From NCBI RefSeq assembly GCF_011762005.1, contig NZ_JAASQU010000002.1, positions 682,001 through 746,000 of the forward strand: a stretch of 64,000 bases of DNA, given 5' to 3'. The position numbers and the translations under genes were made by a program. The DNA comes from Qipengyuania flava. GTDB taxonomy: Bacteria; Pseudomonadota; Alphaproteobacteria; Sphingomonadales; Sphingomonadaceae. This document shows, piece by piece, positions 1-8,557 of the stretch (positions are counted from its first letter, which is position 1; each line of letters begins with the position of its first letter). The notes beneath the pieces were generated by a model. The model did not search any database and had not been told where the DNA came from. It saw only the letters and a list, made by a program, of their open reading frames with translations.

Positions 1-321
1 TTGCGGTTGCCCTTCCTGCCGATCCGCAAGCCGGGCAAACTGCCCTGCGCCGTGATCGGGGTCGACTACGAACTCGAATATGGGCTCGACCGCCTCGAGA
101 TGGATCCGCTTGCGGTTGCAGAGGACCAGAAGGTGGCCATCGTCGACGACCTTCTCGCCACGGGTGGTACCGCGCTTGCGGCAACCGAACTGCTGCGCAA
201 GGCGGGCGCAAGGGTGGAGGATGCAGCCTTCGTCATCGACCTCCCCGACCTTGGCGGCAGCGGCAAGCTCGCTCGTCAAGAGGTTGCGGTGCACACGCTC
301 ATGGGCTTCGAAGGCGAATAA
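1..321 (+). CDS. apt: adenine phosphoribosyltransferase, 5' end outside the window
   Basis: Salvages adenine to AMP with PRPP in the cytoplasm. The visible 106 residues are the C-terminal part of a protein that is normally about 170-180 aa. They carry the substrate-loop block RKPGKLP followed by YELEYG, and the PRPP-binding motif VDDLLATGGTA, which is the signature of the adenine-specific type I PRTases. The reading frame is open to the window edge, so the TTG at position 1 is an internal codon and not a start. The gene ends with TAA and is followed by a 99-base gap before the antiporter gene. The identity is secure; only the N-terminus is missing. Confidence 0.92.
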   Translation: MRLPFLPIRKPGKLPCAVIGVDYELEYGLDRLEMDPLAVAEDQKVAIVDDLLATGGTALAATELLRKAGARVEDAAFVIDLPDLGGSGKLARQEVAVHTLMGFEGE

Positions 322-420
322 GCAAATCACCCAAGGGTGGATAAATTCCCCCTGTCAGGCATTAAGGGTATTCGCGCTTGGCGCGCTGACCCGCGGTGAG
401 CCGCGCAGCCAGAGAGGGGC

Positions 421-2274
421 ATGGAACAGTCTTTAGTTATCGCGATGGTCGGGATGCTCGGCGTCGGCGCACAATGGGTGGCCTGGCGAACGGGCTGGCC
501 GGCGATCGTGCTGATGCTGGCCGCGGGCTTTCTCGCAGGTCCGGTACTCGATCTTTTCGATCCCGAGCACGCCTTCGGCGAACTGCTCGACCCGATGATC
601 GCGATCGGCGTTGCGCTGATCCTCTTCGAAGGTGGCCTTAGCCTAGACTTCCGTGAGCTACGCCATGCCGGTGAAGGGGTGTGGCGGCTCGTGCTGCTGG
701 GCGGCCCGATCGCCTGGGTGCTCGGCGCCTTCGCCGCACACTCGATCGGCGGCCTCGAGTGGCCGGTTGCGATCCTGTTCGCCGGTATTCTCGTGGTGAC
801 GGGCCCGACCGTCGTAATGCCGCTGCTACGTCAATCATCGGTAAAAGCGCGCCCGGCCGCGATTCTCAAATGGGAAGCCATCGTCAACGATCCGATCGGC
901 GCCCTGTTTGCCGTCGTGTCCTACGAATATTTTCGCGCGGTCGCCGAAGCGCCGGGATCGAGCCTGTTCGAGGTGGTCCCGCCACTGATCTTCGCCGCCA
1001 TCATTGCCGGGCTGATCGGCTATGTCGCTGCCGCCGCGATCGCCTGGGCATTCCCGCGTGGGGCGATTCCCGAATATCTCAAGGTGCCGGTTCTCCTCAC
1101 CTCGGTCATCGTCGTATTCGTCCTGTCGAATCAGATCGAGCACGAAGCGGGCCTCGTGGCGGTTACCGTCATGGGCATCGCGCTGGCGAATATGAATATC
1201 TCTTCGCTGCGCAGTATCCACCCCTTCAAGCAGAACATTGCGGTGATCCTGATAGCGGGCATCTTCATCCTGCTCTCGGCCAGCCTCGAATTCGAGCAAT
1301 TGGCCTATCTCAACTGGAACTTCGGCCTGTTCCTCCTTGCGCTGCTCTTCCTCGTTCGGCCGGCGACGATCCTGCTCAGCCTTCTCGGCAGTTCGGTGCC
1401 GTGGAACGAGCGTCTGTTCCTAGCCTGGATCGCGCCGCGTGGGATCGTGCTGGTGGCGATCTCGGGCCTGTTCGCGTTGCGGCTCGAGGACATCGGCTAC
1501 GATGGTACGGCGCTGATCGGGCTGAGCTTCGCCGTGGTGGTTGCTACCATCGTGGCGCATGGCTTCACCATCGACCTCGTCGCGCGCCTGCTCAATCTGA
1601 AGGGCAGCAACCGGCCGGGGATATTGATCGTCGGAAGTACGCCGTGGACGATCTCGCTCGCCCTGATGATGCAGGAATTGAAGACGCCGGTGATGGTGGT
1701 CGATGCGAGCTGGCAGCGTCTGGCGCTCGCGCGGCAAAAGGGCCTGCCCTTCTATCACGGCGAGATCCTCAACGAGGCGACCGAACACAATCTCGATCTC
1801 ACGCCCTATGCGATGCTCGTCGCGGCGACCGAGAATGAGGCCTACAATGCGCTCGTCTGCAACGAATTTGCGCATGAAATCGGGCGCGATACCGTGTTCC
1901 AGCTTGGCGATGCGGTGGATGATGACGATCGTCACTCGCTGCCCAGCAGTATCCGCGGGCGCGCACTTTTCGAAACCGGCTTCGGGGTCGAGGACGTCAA
2001 CGAGCGGCTCGCACGGGGCTGGGTCTTCCGCAAGACCAAGCTGTCGGAAGAGTTCGACTTCGAAGCCGCGCAGCAGCGTCTGCCCGATGCTGCGTCCATG
2101 CTGCTGCTGGTGCGCGACAACGGCACGATCCGGTTCTTCACCCATGCCGCGCGCCCCGAGCCACGCGCCGGTGATGTGATCGTCAGTTTCGCACCGCCAC
2201 AAGAGCGCAGCGCGCAAGACGCCGCCGCAAAGCGTGATCGCAAGCGCAACAAGACCGCCGAACAGGGGGCCTGA
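421..2274 (+). CDS. Na+/H+ antiporter, CPA1 (NhaP-like) with C-terminal nucleotide-binding domain
   Basis: Inner-membrane cation/proton exchanger of 617 aa. Residues 1 to about 390 are a string of hydrophobic segments with CPA1 motifs: FEGGL near 69, TGPTVV near 127 and the ion-binding block EAIVNDPIG near 152-160, whose Asn-Asp pair is typical of electroneutral exchangers. From about residue 395 a soluble region begins with a Rossmann-like strand (GILIVGST) resembling TrkA-N regulatory domains, so binding of a dinucleotide or similar ligand is likely. The ATG is directly behind a purine-rich GAGAGGGG. The next gene starts 3 bases after the stop, suggesting co-transcription with the OmpA-like lipoprotein. 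Ion specificity (Na+ or K+) cannot be told from sequence. Confidence 0.85.
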   Translation: MEQSLVIAMVGMLGVGAQWVAWRTGWPAIVLMLAAGFLAGPVLDLFDPEHAFGELLDPMIAIGVALILFEGGLSLDFRELRHAGEGVWRLVLLGGPIAWVLGAFAAHSIGGLEWPVAILFAGILVVTGPTVVMPLLRQSSVKARPAAILKWEAIVNDPIGALFAVVSYEYFRAVAEAPGSSLFEVVPPLIFAAIIAGLIGYVAAAAIAWAFPRGAIPEYLKVPVLLTSVIVVFVLSNQIEHEAGLVAVTVMGIALANMNISSLRSIHPFKQNIAVILIAGIFILLSASLEFEQLAYLNWNFGLFLLALLFLVRPATILLSLLGSSVPWNERLFLAWIAPRGIVLVAISGLFALRLEDIGYDGTALIGLSFAVVVATIVAHGFTIDLVARLLNLKGSNRPGILIVGSTPWTISLALMMQELKTPVMVVDASWQRLALARQKGLPFYHGEILNEATEHNLDLTPYAMLVAATENEAYNALVCNEFAHEIGRDTVFQLGDAVDDDDRHSLPSSIRGRALFETGFGVEDVNERLARGWVFRKTKLSEEFDFEAAQQRLPDAASMLLLVRDNGTIRFFTHAARPEPRAGDVIVSFAPPQERSAQDAAAKRDRKRNKTAEQGA

Positions 2275-2277
2275 GAT

Positions 2278-2889
2278 ATGAACCTTCGCCCATTCACCCT
2301 TGCTGCCGTCGTACCCAGCCTGCTGCTTGCCTCATGCGGCGAAGACGGGGGCTCGGAACCCGAAGCGGAAGCTTCGGGCGAGAAGCGCTCGATCTTTCGG
2401 CCCGAGTTTCAGGTTGAGCCGATCGAGAGCCTCGAACCGCAGGGATCGCTCCAAACGCTGGTCCAGTTTCCCGAAGGCGCCGAACTGACCGAAGAGGCCC
2501 GCGCCGAGCTCGCGACCATATTGGCCTCGCCGCAAGTGGAGCAGGGTGGCCCGATCATCCTGCGCGGCCATAGCGACAGTGGCGGCAGCGACGAGGGGAA
2601 CATGCGGGCCTCGCGCGCGCGCGCCGAGGCGGTGCGCGATTGGCTCGTCGACAGCGGCGTGGACGAAGCGCGGATCAGCTTGATCGCATTCGGCGAACAG
2701 AATCCCGTCGCCCCGAATGCCCGTCCCGATGGATCGCCGGATCCCGTCGGCCGCGCGGCCAATCGCCGTGTCGAAATCGAGGTGCGCAGCGAAAACGCCG
2801 AACCCGAAGAGGAAACACCGACACTGGCGGAAACACTAGCCGGTTCGGTCGAGGAAGAGAGCGGCGAAAGCGCCGAATCACCCGAATAG
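2278..2889 (+). CDS. OmpA-family lipoprotein
   Basis: 203-aa envelope protein. The N-terminus is a lipoprotein signal peptide with lipobox LLASC, placing the lipidated cysteine at residue 20. An acidic linker follows. Residues about 75-165 form an OmpA/MotB-type peptidoglycan-binding domain: the motif ILRGHSDSGG, then SRARAEAVRDWLV, and the terminal block GRAANRRVEIEV typical of the fold. The tail is strongly acidic and low complexity. It should tether the outer membrane to peptidoglycan. It starts 3 bases after the antiporter stop, so the two are probably one transcript; a functional link (turgor or pH homeostasis) is only inference. Confidence 0.82.
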   Translation: MNLRPFTLAAVVPSLLLASCGEDGGSEPEAEASGEKRSIFRPEFQVEPIESLEPQGSLQTLVQFPEGAELTEEARAELATILASPQVEQGGPIILRGHSDSGGSDEGNMRASRARAEAVRDWLVDSGVDEARISLIAFGEQNPVAPNARPDGSPDPVGRAANRRVEIEVRSENAEPEEETPTLAETLAGSVEEESGESAESPE

Positions 2890-2936
2890 CCAGTTGACGG
2901 CAGCGCGCTTTCGGTGGCAATGGCGGCGTCACCCGG

Positions 2937-3010
2937 GCGGGTATAGCATAGTGGTAATGCTCCAGCCTTCCAAGCTGGCTAGAGGGGTTCGATTCCCCTT
3001 ACCCGCTCCA
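2937..3010 (+). tRNA. tRNA-Gly (anticodon UCC)
   Basis: A 74-nt cloverleaf including an encoded CCA end. The acceptor stem GCGGGTA (2937-2943) pairs with TACCCGC (3000-3006). The D arm contains AGTGGTAA. The anticodon stem CCAGC/GCTGG encloses loop CTTCCAA with anticodon TCC at 2969-2971. The T arm AGGGG TTCGATT CCCCT is canonical. It reads GGA and GGG codons. It stands alone between the lipoprotein gene and panC. Confidence 0.97.
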
Positions 3011-3195
3011 CCTTTCAAGCCTCGCAAAAGCCTCCGAATTTCTGGCGAAAGCCGGATGCGACACATTCTGCGCCGCACCCGGCCCGTTGCGATCCGAAGG
3101 GCAAATGCCATCGTGGGCATGCGTCTCAACGGACAGCGCAGATAGGCCTGCCATCTGACTCCGCCAGTCCTCCAGACGGGGGACCGTGCTAATCC

Positions 3196-4044
3196 TCAGC
3201 CGACCGGCATATTGTCTATCAACCTCGTCCCCCCGATCCGGGCGGCTACGAAAAGGCGATTGTCGGGCCCGATCTCGCGGGTCGTCTGCAGATCGGCGCC
3301 CCGGCGCATATCGGCATAATCGACGCTGTCGAAACCCGCCTCGACCAATTCTTTCTGCAACTGGCGCAACGCATTCTCGACCGGATCACCGCCTGTCAAT
3401 CGTGCTATCGTTTCGCGCATCAGGCGCGGCAATGCCGCCGCCCGGGCACGTTGCGCAGGCGAAAGATAGGCATTGCGGCTCGACATGGCGAGACCGTCCT
3501 CTTCGCGCACGATGGGAACGCCGATAATGCGATCCACATGGGGCAGCGTCAGGTCGAGATCGCGGGCCATGCGGCGAATGACTGCAAGCTGCTGCCAGTC
3601 CTTCTCGCCGAACAGTGCGCTGTCGGGACGCACCTGGTTGAACAGTTTGCAGACGACCGTTGCCACACCGTCGAAATGGCCCGGCCGGTCGCTGCCGCAC
3701 AGGCCTTCGCTGATCCCGGCAACCGAGATATTGGTCGCATAGCCTGCGGGATAGACTTCTTCGGGTGGCGGGGCCCACAGCAGCGCGACACCTTCCTCTT
3801 CGAGCAGCGCCGTATCGCGCGCCATCTGTCTCGGGTAAGCATCCAGATCCTCGTTCTCGCCGAACTGGCGTGGGTTGACGAAGATCGACACCGCGACGTG
3901 TTCGGCGTGTTCGTGCGCTTCCCGTACCAAGGTGAGGTGCCCTTCGTGGAGGGCCCCCATGGTCGGGACCAGCGCCAGCGTGCCCTTGCCGCGGAGTGCG
4001 TCGGTGGCGCGGCGGAGATCATCGAGCCGGGTTACGGTATGCAG
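3196..4044 (-). CDS. panC: pantothenate synthetase (pantoate-beta-alanine ligase)
   Basis: Condenses pantoate and beta-alanine with ATP to give pantothenate, the coenzyme A precursor. The 282-aa product has PTMGALHEGH (residues 28-36, HIGH-like ATP site), GEKDWQQL near 147 and MSSRN near 188, all catalytic blocks of PanC. The frame is open upstream to an ATG at 4152, but that extension would run through a 12-bp hairpin and has no homology. A Shine-Dalgarno GGAGTAGGA at 4048-4056 lies correctly before CTG at 4042-4044, and the CTG aligns with Met1 of E. coli PanC (same distance to the ALVPTMG block). I therefore annotate a CTG start. It lies downstream of a CsgG-like gene on the same strand. 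Confidence 0.88.
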   Translation of the reverse strand: MHTVTRLDDLRRATDALRGKGTLALVPTMGALHEGHLTLVREAHEHAEHVAVSIFVNPRQFGENEDLDAYPRQMARDTALLEEEGVALLWAPPPEEVYPAGYATNISVAGISEGLCGSDRPGHFDGVATVVCKLFNQVRPDSALFGEKDWQQLAVIRRMARDLDLTLPHVDRIIGVPIVREEDGLAMSSRNAYLSPAQRARAAALPRLMRETIARLTGGDPVENALRQLQKELVEAGFDSVDYADMRRGADLQTTREIGPDNRLFVAARIGGTRLIDNMPVG

Positions 4045-4047
4045 TGT

Positions 4048-4056
4048 TCCTACTCC
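4048..4056 (-). promoter_or_regulatory. Shine-Dalgarno site that fixes the panC start at CTG
   Basis: On the minus strand GGAGTAGGA ends 3 bases before CTG at 4044-4042; the GGAG core is spaced 8 bases from it. No ATG, GTG or TTG in the panC frame is close by, and the next ATG upstream (4152) lies beyond a strong hairpin. This is the main evidence for the non-standard start. Confidence 0.6.
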
Positions 4057-4067
4057 AGAAACGCCGA

Positions 4068-4099
4068 GGGGGCGGAACGCGCTGTGCCGTTCCGCCCCC
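4068..4099 (-). terminator. strong hairpin between the CsgG-like gene and panC
   Basis: A perfect 12-bp stem, GGGGGCGGAACG (4068-4079) pairing with CGTTCCGCCCCC (4088-4099), with an 8-base loop. In the minus orientation it lies between the CsgG-like stop codon and the panC ribosome binding site. No clear T-run follows on the minus strand, so it may be a partial terminator or an mRNA-stabilising structure at the gene's 3' end. Confidence 0.6.
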
Positions 4100-4120
4100 C
4101 CGCTGGCAAGACCGTACGTA

Positions 4121-4894
4121 TCAGCGTGCTTCGGGCGCCGCCGCAGCAGCATCGTCGGGCAGGCCGCCGAGCTGGGTCACCAGGTCACTATACGCGTTGA
4201 GATAAGCCAGCACGATGATCTGGCCGATGGCGGTGTTCTCGTAGCTGCCGAAACCGCCGGCAGCGCCGCCGCCTCCGCCGAACAGTCCACCGCCGGCCGC
4301 CCAGCCGAGGTCTTTCTTGCGGAAATAACCTTCGACAAGTGCTTCCTCGACTGTCGTACGCGCATTGACGAGCGAGAGCACGACATTGGCTTCGCCCTTC
4401 TTGACGCGGATACCACCAGCGAGCGCGCCTGCTGTCCGGCCGAACAGCCCCCCGACCACGCCGCCGAGCACGCCGCCGCCGCCACCCGAATTGCTGTTGG
4501 CGGTCACGATATCGGGCTGGAGGAAATAATCCGCCGTGCGCACTTGTCCAAGGCCGACATTCTGGCCGTCCTGCAGTTCACCCTGTTCCTGCAGCGCGCG
4601 CTCCATCGCCCGGCTCTGCATTGCCCGACCGCGGCTCACCATGGTGAAGCAGCCCGAGCGTTGGACGAAGACGCGAATGATCTGCTCGGGACTGCCGAGA
4701 TTGAATTCGCGCCACCATTTGTCGTCGGGCTCGACCACTGCGATCGTTCCGAGATTGCGCGTGCAGCGTGGAATTTCCATGCTGCCGCGTTCCTGCGCCT
4801 TGCGGCCTGAAGAGCGGCCTTGGGCAAACACGGGTTCGGCCACCATGCCGCTCATCGAAAGCACGGCGAGTGCGGTACAGATCAGTTTCTTCAT
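4121..4894 (-). CDS. secreted CsgG/HfaB-family protein
   Basis: 257-aa exported protein with a Sec signal peptide (MKKLICTALAVLSM..., cleavage near AEPVFAQ). The body resembles the CsgG/HfaB family: the opening strand LGTIAVVEP, then QIIRVFVQRSGCFTMVSR and RTADYFLQPDIV, which match the nucleotide-like alpha/beta fold of CsgG and related LpoB/FlgT proteins. Glycine-rich stretches (GGGGGVLGGVVGG near 140 and GGGLFGGGGGAAGG) break the domain. It has no lipobox cysteine, unlike CsgG itself, so a curli-type pore is unlikely. Function unknown; an envelope role is inferred. It is divergent from mipZ with 222 bases between them. Confidence 0.7.
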   Translation of the reverse strand: MKKLICTALAVLSMSGMVAEPVFAQGRSSGRKAQERGSMEIPRCTRNLGTIAVVEPDDKWWREFNLGSPEQIIRVFVQRSGCFTMVSRGRAMQSRAMERALQEQGELQDGQNVGLGQVRTADYFLQPDIVTANSNSGGGGGVLGGVVGGLFGRTAGALAGGIRVKKGEANVVLSLVNARTTVEEALVEGYFRKKDLGWAAGGGLFGGGGGAAGGFGSYENTAIGQIIVLAYLNAYSDLVTQLGGLPDDAAAAAPEAR

Positions 4895-5116
4895 GTCCTG
4901 GGGTTCCCCTCTGATAATCGTCCGCGGCGGCCGGCTGTAGCCGGTTCTCGCCGGTCGAATGCGACCCAGGCACTGCGAAGATTATCGATTCGCTGCCGCA
5001 ACGCTAGTAAGCATCCGCCATTGTGGGGAATCGCGCACTGCCAACTGTGACCGCGTTGCCGCCGCGCAATCGGTTGGATAGGGACGCAAGCCTATGACAC
5101 GCCCGATCGCTTCCCG

Positions 5117-5926
5117 ATGACTGCCCAGCCTCACCGTATCGTTTTCGCCAATGAAAAGGGTGGTACCGGCAAATCCACGACTGCCGTGCATGTCGCGGTG
5201 GCGCTGGCCTATCGCGGAGCACGTGTTGCCGCCTTCGATCTCGATCATCGTCAGCGCACCATGTGCCGCTATTTCGAGAATCGCGCGGAAACGATGAAGC
5301 GGCGACGGATCGATCTCCCGACGGTGGAGTGTCATGTCGTCGAAGGTCTCGACGCCGAAGGCATGGAAGCGCTGATTGCCCGCCAATCGCAGCAGGCCGA
5401 TTTCATCCTCGTCGACACGCCGGGGCGCGACGATCCACTCGCCCGGCATTCGGCCACGACATCGGACACGCTGGTGACTCCGATGAACGACAGTTTCGTC
5501 GACTTCGACCTGATCGGCCAGGTCGAGAGCGAGACGTTCAAGGTGCGCAAGCTGTCGTTCTATGCCGAACTGATCTGGGAAGCGCGGCTCAAGCGCAGCC
5601 GCACCACGATCGAACAGAACCGCGCACAGATGGATTGGGTGGTGGTGCGCAACCGCACCGGCTATACCGAAGCGCGCAACATGGCGCGTATCGAGAAAGC
5701 ACTGACCGAGATGTCCAAGCGGGTCGGCTTCCGGGTCGCCAAGGGCTTGTCCGAACGCGTTATCTATCGCGAACTCTTTCCCTCTGGCCTGACCCTGCTC
5801 GACAAGGGGCATCTGGGCGATCTGGGTACCAGCCATCTGGTCGCGCGGCAGGAATTGCGCGGTCTCATCGCCAATTTGCGGCTGCCCGGTCCCGGTTCCG
5901 AAGATGCGGTGCCGGCCGCTCGATGA
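5117..5926 (+). CDS. mipZ: division-plane positioning ATPase MipZ
   Basis: ParA/MinD-type ATPase that in Caulobacter binds ParB at the chromosome origins and forms a bipolar gradient inhibiting FtsZ assembly away from midcell. The 269-aa protein has the deviant Walker A motif KGGTGKST at residues 14-21, a Walker B-like FILVDTPG near 96, and blocks characteristic of MipZ rather than ParA: DLDHRQRT, VTPMNDSFVDFD, MDWVVVRNR and VIYRELFPSGLTLLD. Its stop codon overlaps the ATG of a membrane J-domain protein (ATGA), so the two are translationally coupled. The ATG has no strong Shine-Dalgarno. Confidence 0.93.
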   Translation: MTAQPHRIVFANEKGGTGKSTTAVHVAVALAYRGARVAAFDLDHRQRTMCRYFENRAETMKRRRIDLPTVECHVVEGLDAEGMEALIARQSQQADFILVDTPGRDDPLARHSATTSDTLVTPMNDSFVDFDLIGQVESETFKVRKLSFYAELIWEARLKRSRTTIEQNRAQMDWVVVRNRTGYTEARNMARIEKALTEMSKRVGFRVAKGLSERVIYRELFPSGLTLLDKGHLGDLGTSHLVARQELRGLIANLRLPGPGSEDAVPAAR

Positions 5927-6225
5927 TCCGGCTGCTCGCCCTGGCCCTGTTGCTCGCGGTCGTATGCCGCTGGATCTTCGGCAAATGGCCCTGGGAATAT
6001 CTCGCAACCAAGAGCCCGAGTGAACGTGCGCTCGATCGCGCGCGGCACTTGCTCGACGTGCGTCCGGGAGCCTCGGCCGAGGATATCCGTTTGGCCCACC
6101 GTCGCATTGCTACAATAATCCACCCCGACAAAGGCGGTAGCGCCTCAGCGCTGCAGGAAGCCAATGCCGCGCGCGACCTGCTGCTGGACCAGATTTCCCG
6201 GACCCGAACGGAGCCCCCACGATGA
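5923..6225 (+). CDS. membrane-anchored J-domain protein
   Basis: 100-aa protein. Residues 1-18 are one hydrophobic segment (MIRLLALALLLAVV). The C-terminal half is a compact J-domain: helix II ending RRIATIIHPDKGG, with the HPD tripeptide at 67-69 required to stimulate DnaK-type ATPases. The arrangement (N-terminal membrane anchor, C-terminal J-domain) resembles the mitochondrial Pam18/Tim14 family, which has alphaproteobacterial homologues. The start overlaps the mipZ stop and the stop overlaps the next gene's start by 4 bases, so three unrelated functions are coupled in translation. The Hsp70 partner and client are unknown. Confidence 0.85.
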   Translation: MIRLLALALLLAVVCRWIFGKWPWEYLATKSPSERALDRARHLLDVRPGASAEDIRLAHRRIATIIHPDKGGSASALQEANAARDLLLDQISRTRTEPPR

Positions 6226-7625
6226 CCCACAATTTTCACCCCACCGTCCTGCGCGAGTACGACATCCGCGGCATCATCGGCGAAACCTTGGGGGCGGACG
6301 ATGCCCGCGCCATCGGTCGCGGCTTCGGTACGATGCTGGCCGAAGCGGGCGGCAAGAAAGTGGCGGTAGGGTATGACGGGCGGGTCAGCTCGCCCATGCT
6401 CGAACATGCGCTGGTTGAGGGGCTCAATGCTTCGGGAATGGATGTCGTGCGTATCGGCATGGGGCCGACGCCCATGCTCTATTATGCCGAAGCTTCAGCC
6501 GCAGATGTGGATGGCGGAATCCAGATAACCGGCAGCCATAATCCCGCCAATTACAATGGCTTCAAGATGGTCTTCCAAGGGCGTCCGTTCTTCGGAGCCG
6601 ATATCCAGGAGCTGGGCCGGCGAGGGGCGGCGGGAGAATGGGCCGACGGTTCGGGCACGAACGAGGATCGCGACGTGCTCGACGCCTATATCGATCGCAT
6701 GCTTGCAGCACTCGATGGGATCGACACTGCGGCATTGTCCGGGCTCAAGGTCGGCTGGGACGCGGGCAATGGTGCCGCCGGGCCCGCGCTTGAAAAGCTC
6801 GCTGCGCGCCTGCCGGGCGAACACCATCTTCTCTATACGGAGGTCGACGGCGAATTTCCTAATCATCACCCTGATCCCACGGTCGAAGAAAATCTCGCCG
6901 ACCTGCGCGAACTTGTCGCCGGGAAGTCGCTCGACTTCGGTGTGGCTTTCGATGGCGATGGCGACCGGATCGGCGCGATCGACGGGGAAGGCCGTGTGAT
7001 CTGGGGTGACCAGCTCCTGATGGTCTATGCGGAAGACCTTCTCTCGCGTCGCCAGGGAGCGACGATCATTGCCGATGTGAAGGCCAGCCGTGCGCTGTTC
7101 GATCATGTCGCCGCGCATGGCGGTCAACCGCTGATGTGGAAGACCGGGCACTCGCTGATCAAGTCCAAGATGAAGGAAACGGGCTCGCCGCTAGCGGGCG
7201 AAATGAGCGGCCACGTGTTCTTCGCCGACGAATATTACGGCTATGACGATGCGCTCTACGCGGGTGTTCGCCTGATCGCCGCCGCTGCGCGACTGGGGAA
7301 ATCGGTAACCGAGCTACGCTCTTCCATGCCGCCGATGATCAATACCCCCGAGATGCGCTTCCAGGTAGACGAAAGCCGCAAGTTCGCCGCCATTGGCGAG
7401 ATCGCCGAACGCATCGCCGCCAGCGATGCGGTTGCCGACACGACCGACGGCGTGCGCGTAACAACTGATGACGGCTGGTGGCTGCTACGCGCCTCGAACA
7501 CGCAGGACGTCCTTGTCGCGCGTGCCGAAAGCGAAAGCGAAGAGGGGCTTGCGCGGCTGGTCGCTCAGATCGACGAACAGCTGGCCGCATCGGGTCTCGA
7601 ACGCGGCCCTCAGGCAGGTCATTGA
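6222..7625 (+). CDS. phosphomannomutase/phosphoglucomutase
   Basis: Alpha-D-phosphohexomutase that interconverts hexose 6- and 1-phosphates for sugar-nucleotide, LPS and exopolysaccharide synthesis; in Sphingomonads the equivalent is the bifunctional PgmG. The 467-aa protein is full length. The catalytic phosphoserine is Ser105 in TGSHNPANYNG, the Mg-binding loop is DGDGDR (244-249), the sugar-binding loop is GEMSGHVFF near 326, and the C-terminal phosphate-binding loop is RASNTQ. The N-terminal LREYDIRG is typical of the PMM/PGM subgroup. It overlaps the J-domain gene by 4 bases. Confidence 0.92.
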   Translation: MTHNFHPTVLREYDIRGIIGETLGADDARAIGRGFGTMLAEAGGKKVAVGYDGRVSSPMLEHALVEGLNASGMDVVRIGMGPTPMLYYAEASAADVDGGIQITGSHNPANYNGFKMVFQGRPFFGADIQELGRRGAAGEWADGSGTNEDRDVLDAYIDRMLAALDGIDTAALSGLKVGWDAGNGAAGPALEKLAARLPGEHHLLYTEVDGEFPNHHPDPTVEENLADLRELVAGKSLDFGVAFDGDGDRIGAIDGEGRVIWGDQLLMVYAEDLLSRRQGATIIADVKASRALFDHVAAHGGQPLMWKTGHSLIKSKMKETGSPLAGEMSGHVFFADEYYGYDDALYAGVRLIAAAARLGKSVTELRSSMPPMINTPEMRFQVDESRKFAAIGEIAERIAASDAVADTTDGVRVTTDDGWWLLRASNTQDVLVARAESESEEGLARLVAQIDEQLAASGLERGPQAGH

Positions 7626-7651
7626 ACGCAGCGATTGCGGGGAGCAGGACA

Positions 7652-8485
7652 ATGAAAAAGATCGTAAATGCGATGGCGGCGGCGGCACTGATCTGCGCTG
7701 TGCCGGCGGCTGCGCAGGAAGACCCGGAGCACAGCGAAAGTGCAATGTCTCCCGGGGATCTCGACGAATTTGCGGGCATTATGGCCGGTCTGTTTCAGAC
7801 CGAACCACTGACCGAGGAGCAGAACGCCCGTCTGCCTGCTGCGCAGGCGGTGGTCGGTGAGATGATGCCCGACGGCTTCTACGGCGAAATGATGGCCGGC
7901 ATGATGGACAAGATGCTTCGTCCCATGCTGACGATGTTCTCGCAGCCCGAGTTCGTTCTGGGGGCCCGCCTTACGGTCGACGCCGAGGCCATCGAAGCGC
8001 TCGAAGAAGCCGAGCAGGCGGAGCTGACCGCCATGCTCGATCCTGCCTATCAGGCACGTGGTGATGCCATGGTTGCAGTCCTTACTTCACGCATGGGCGG
8101 GATGTTCACGGCGATGGAGGGCCCGATGCGCGAAGGACTGTCGAAAGCCTACGCAGTCCGTTTCGACGATAGCCAGCTCACGGATATCGCGGCTTTCTTC
8201 GCCACCCCGACGGGCGGTGAATATGCACGCGAATCGATGGCGCTGTTCGCCGATCCGCAGGTGATGCAGGCCAGCATGCAGGCGCTGCCGGCCATGATGA
8301 GCGGTTTTGGCGACATCGAAAGCGCCATGCGCGAAGCGATGGAAGCGCTTCCGGCCGAACGCGGCTATGGCGATTTGACCGAGGCGCAGCGCGAGCGCAT
8401 GGCCGAATTGCTCGATGTCGATCCGGCGCAACTGGCCGATCTCGTCAATCCTCCCAAGCCGATGGATGACGCGGCCGGGCAATAG
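7652..8485 (+). CDS. secreted DUF2059 protein
   Basis: 277-aa exported protein with a signal peptide ending in AVPAAAQ. The C-terminal half carries the DUF2059 pattern: YAVRFDDSQLTDIAAFFATPTGGEYARESMALF, here seen in two shorter blocks around residues 165-200. The sequence is unusually rich in Met, Glu and Ala. The start chosen is the ATG in front of the lysine-rich signal peptide, with GGGGAGCAGGA upstream; longer open frames overlap the mutase gene. Biochemical role unknown; DUF2059 proteins are periplasmic. Confidence 0.75.
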   Translation: MKKIVNAMAAAALICAVPAAAQEDPEHSESAMSPGDLDEFAGIMAGLFQTEPLTEEQNARLPAAQAVVGEMMPDGFYGEMMAGMMDKMLRPMLTMFSQPEFVLGARLTVDAEAIEALEEAEQAELTAMLDPAYQARGDAMVAVLTSRMGGMFTAMEGPMREGLSKAYAVRFDDSQLTDIAAFFATPTGGEYARESMALFADPQVMQASMQALPAMMSGFGDIESAMREAMEALPAERGYGDLTEAQRERMAELLDVDPAQLADLVNPPKPMDDAAGQ

Positions 8486-8557
8486 GCCCGGACGGACGGG
8501 CGCGCGTCGTCGACCGCCGCCCGGAACCCGCAGGGCGTCTCCGGCGCTTCTAGGTTG

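Noticed and set aside
4045..4152. N-terminal extension of panC from an ATG at 4152
   Set aside because: It passes through a 12-bp hairpin, overlaps the CsgG-like gene and is not part of the PanC family; the CTG at 4044 fits better.
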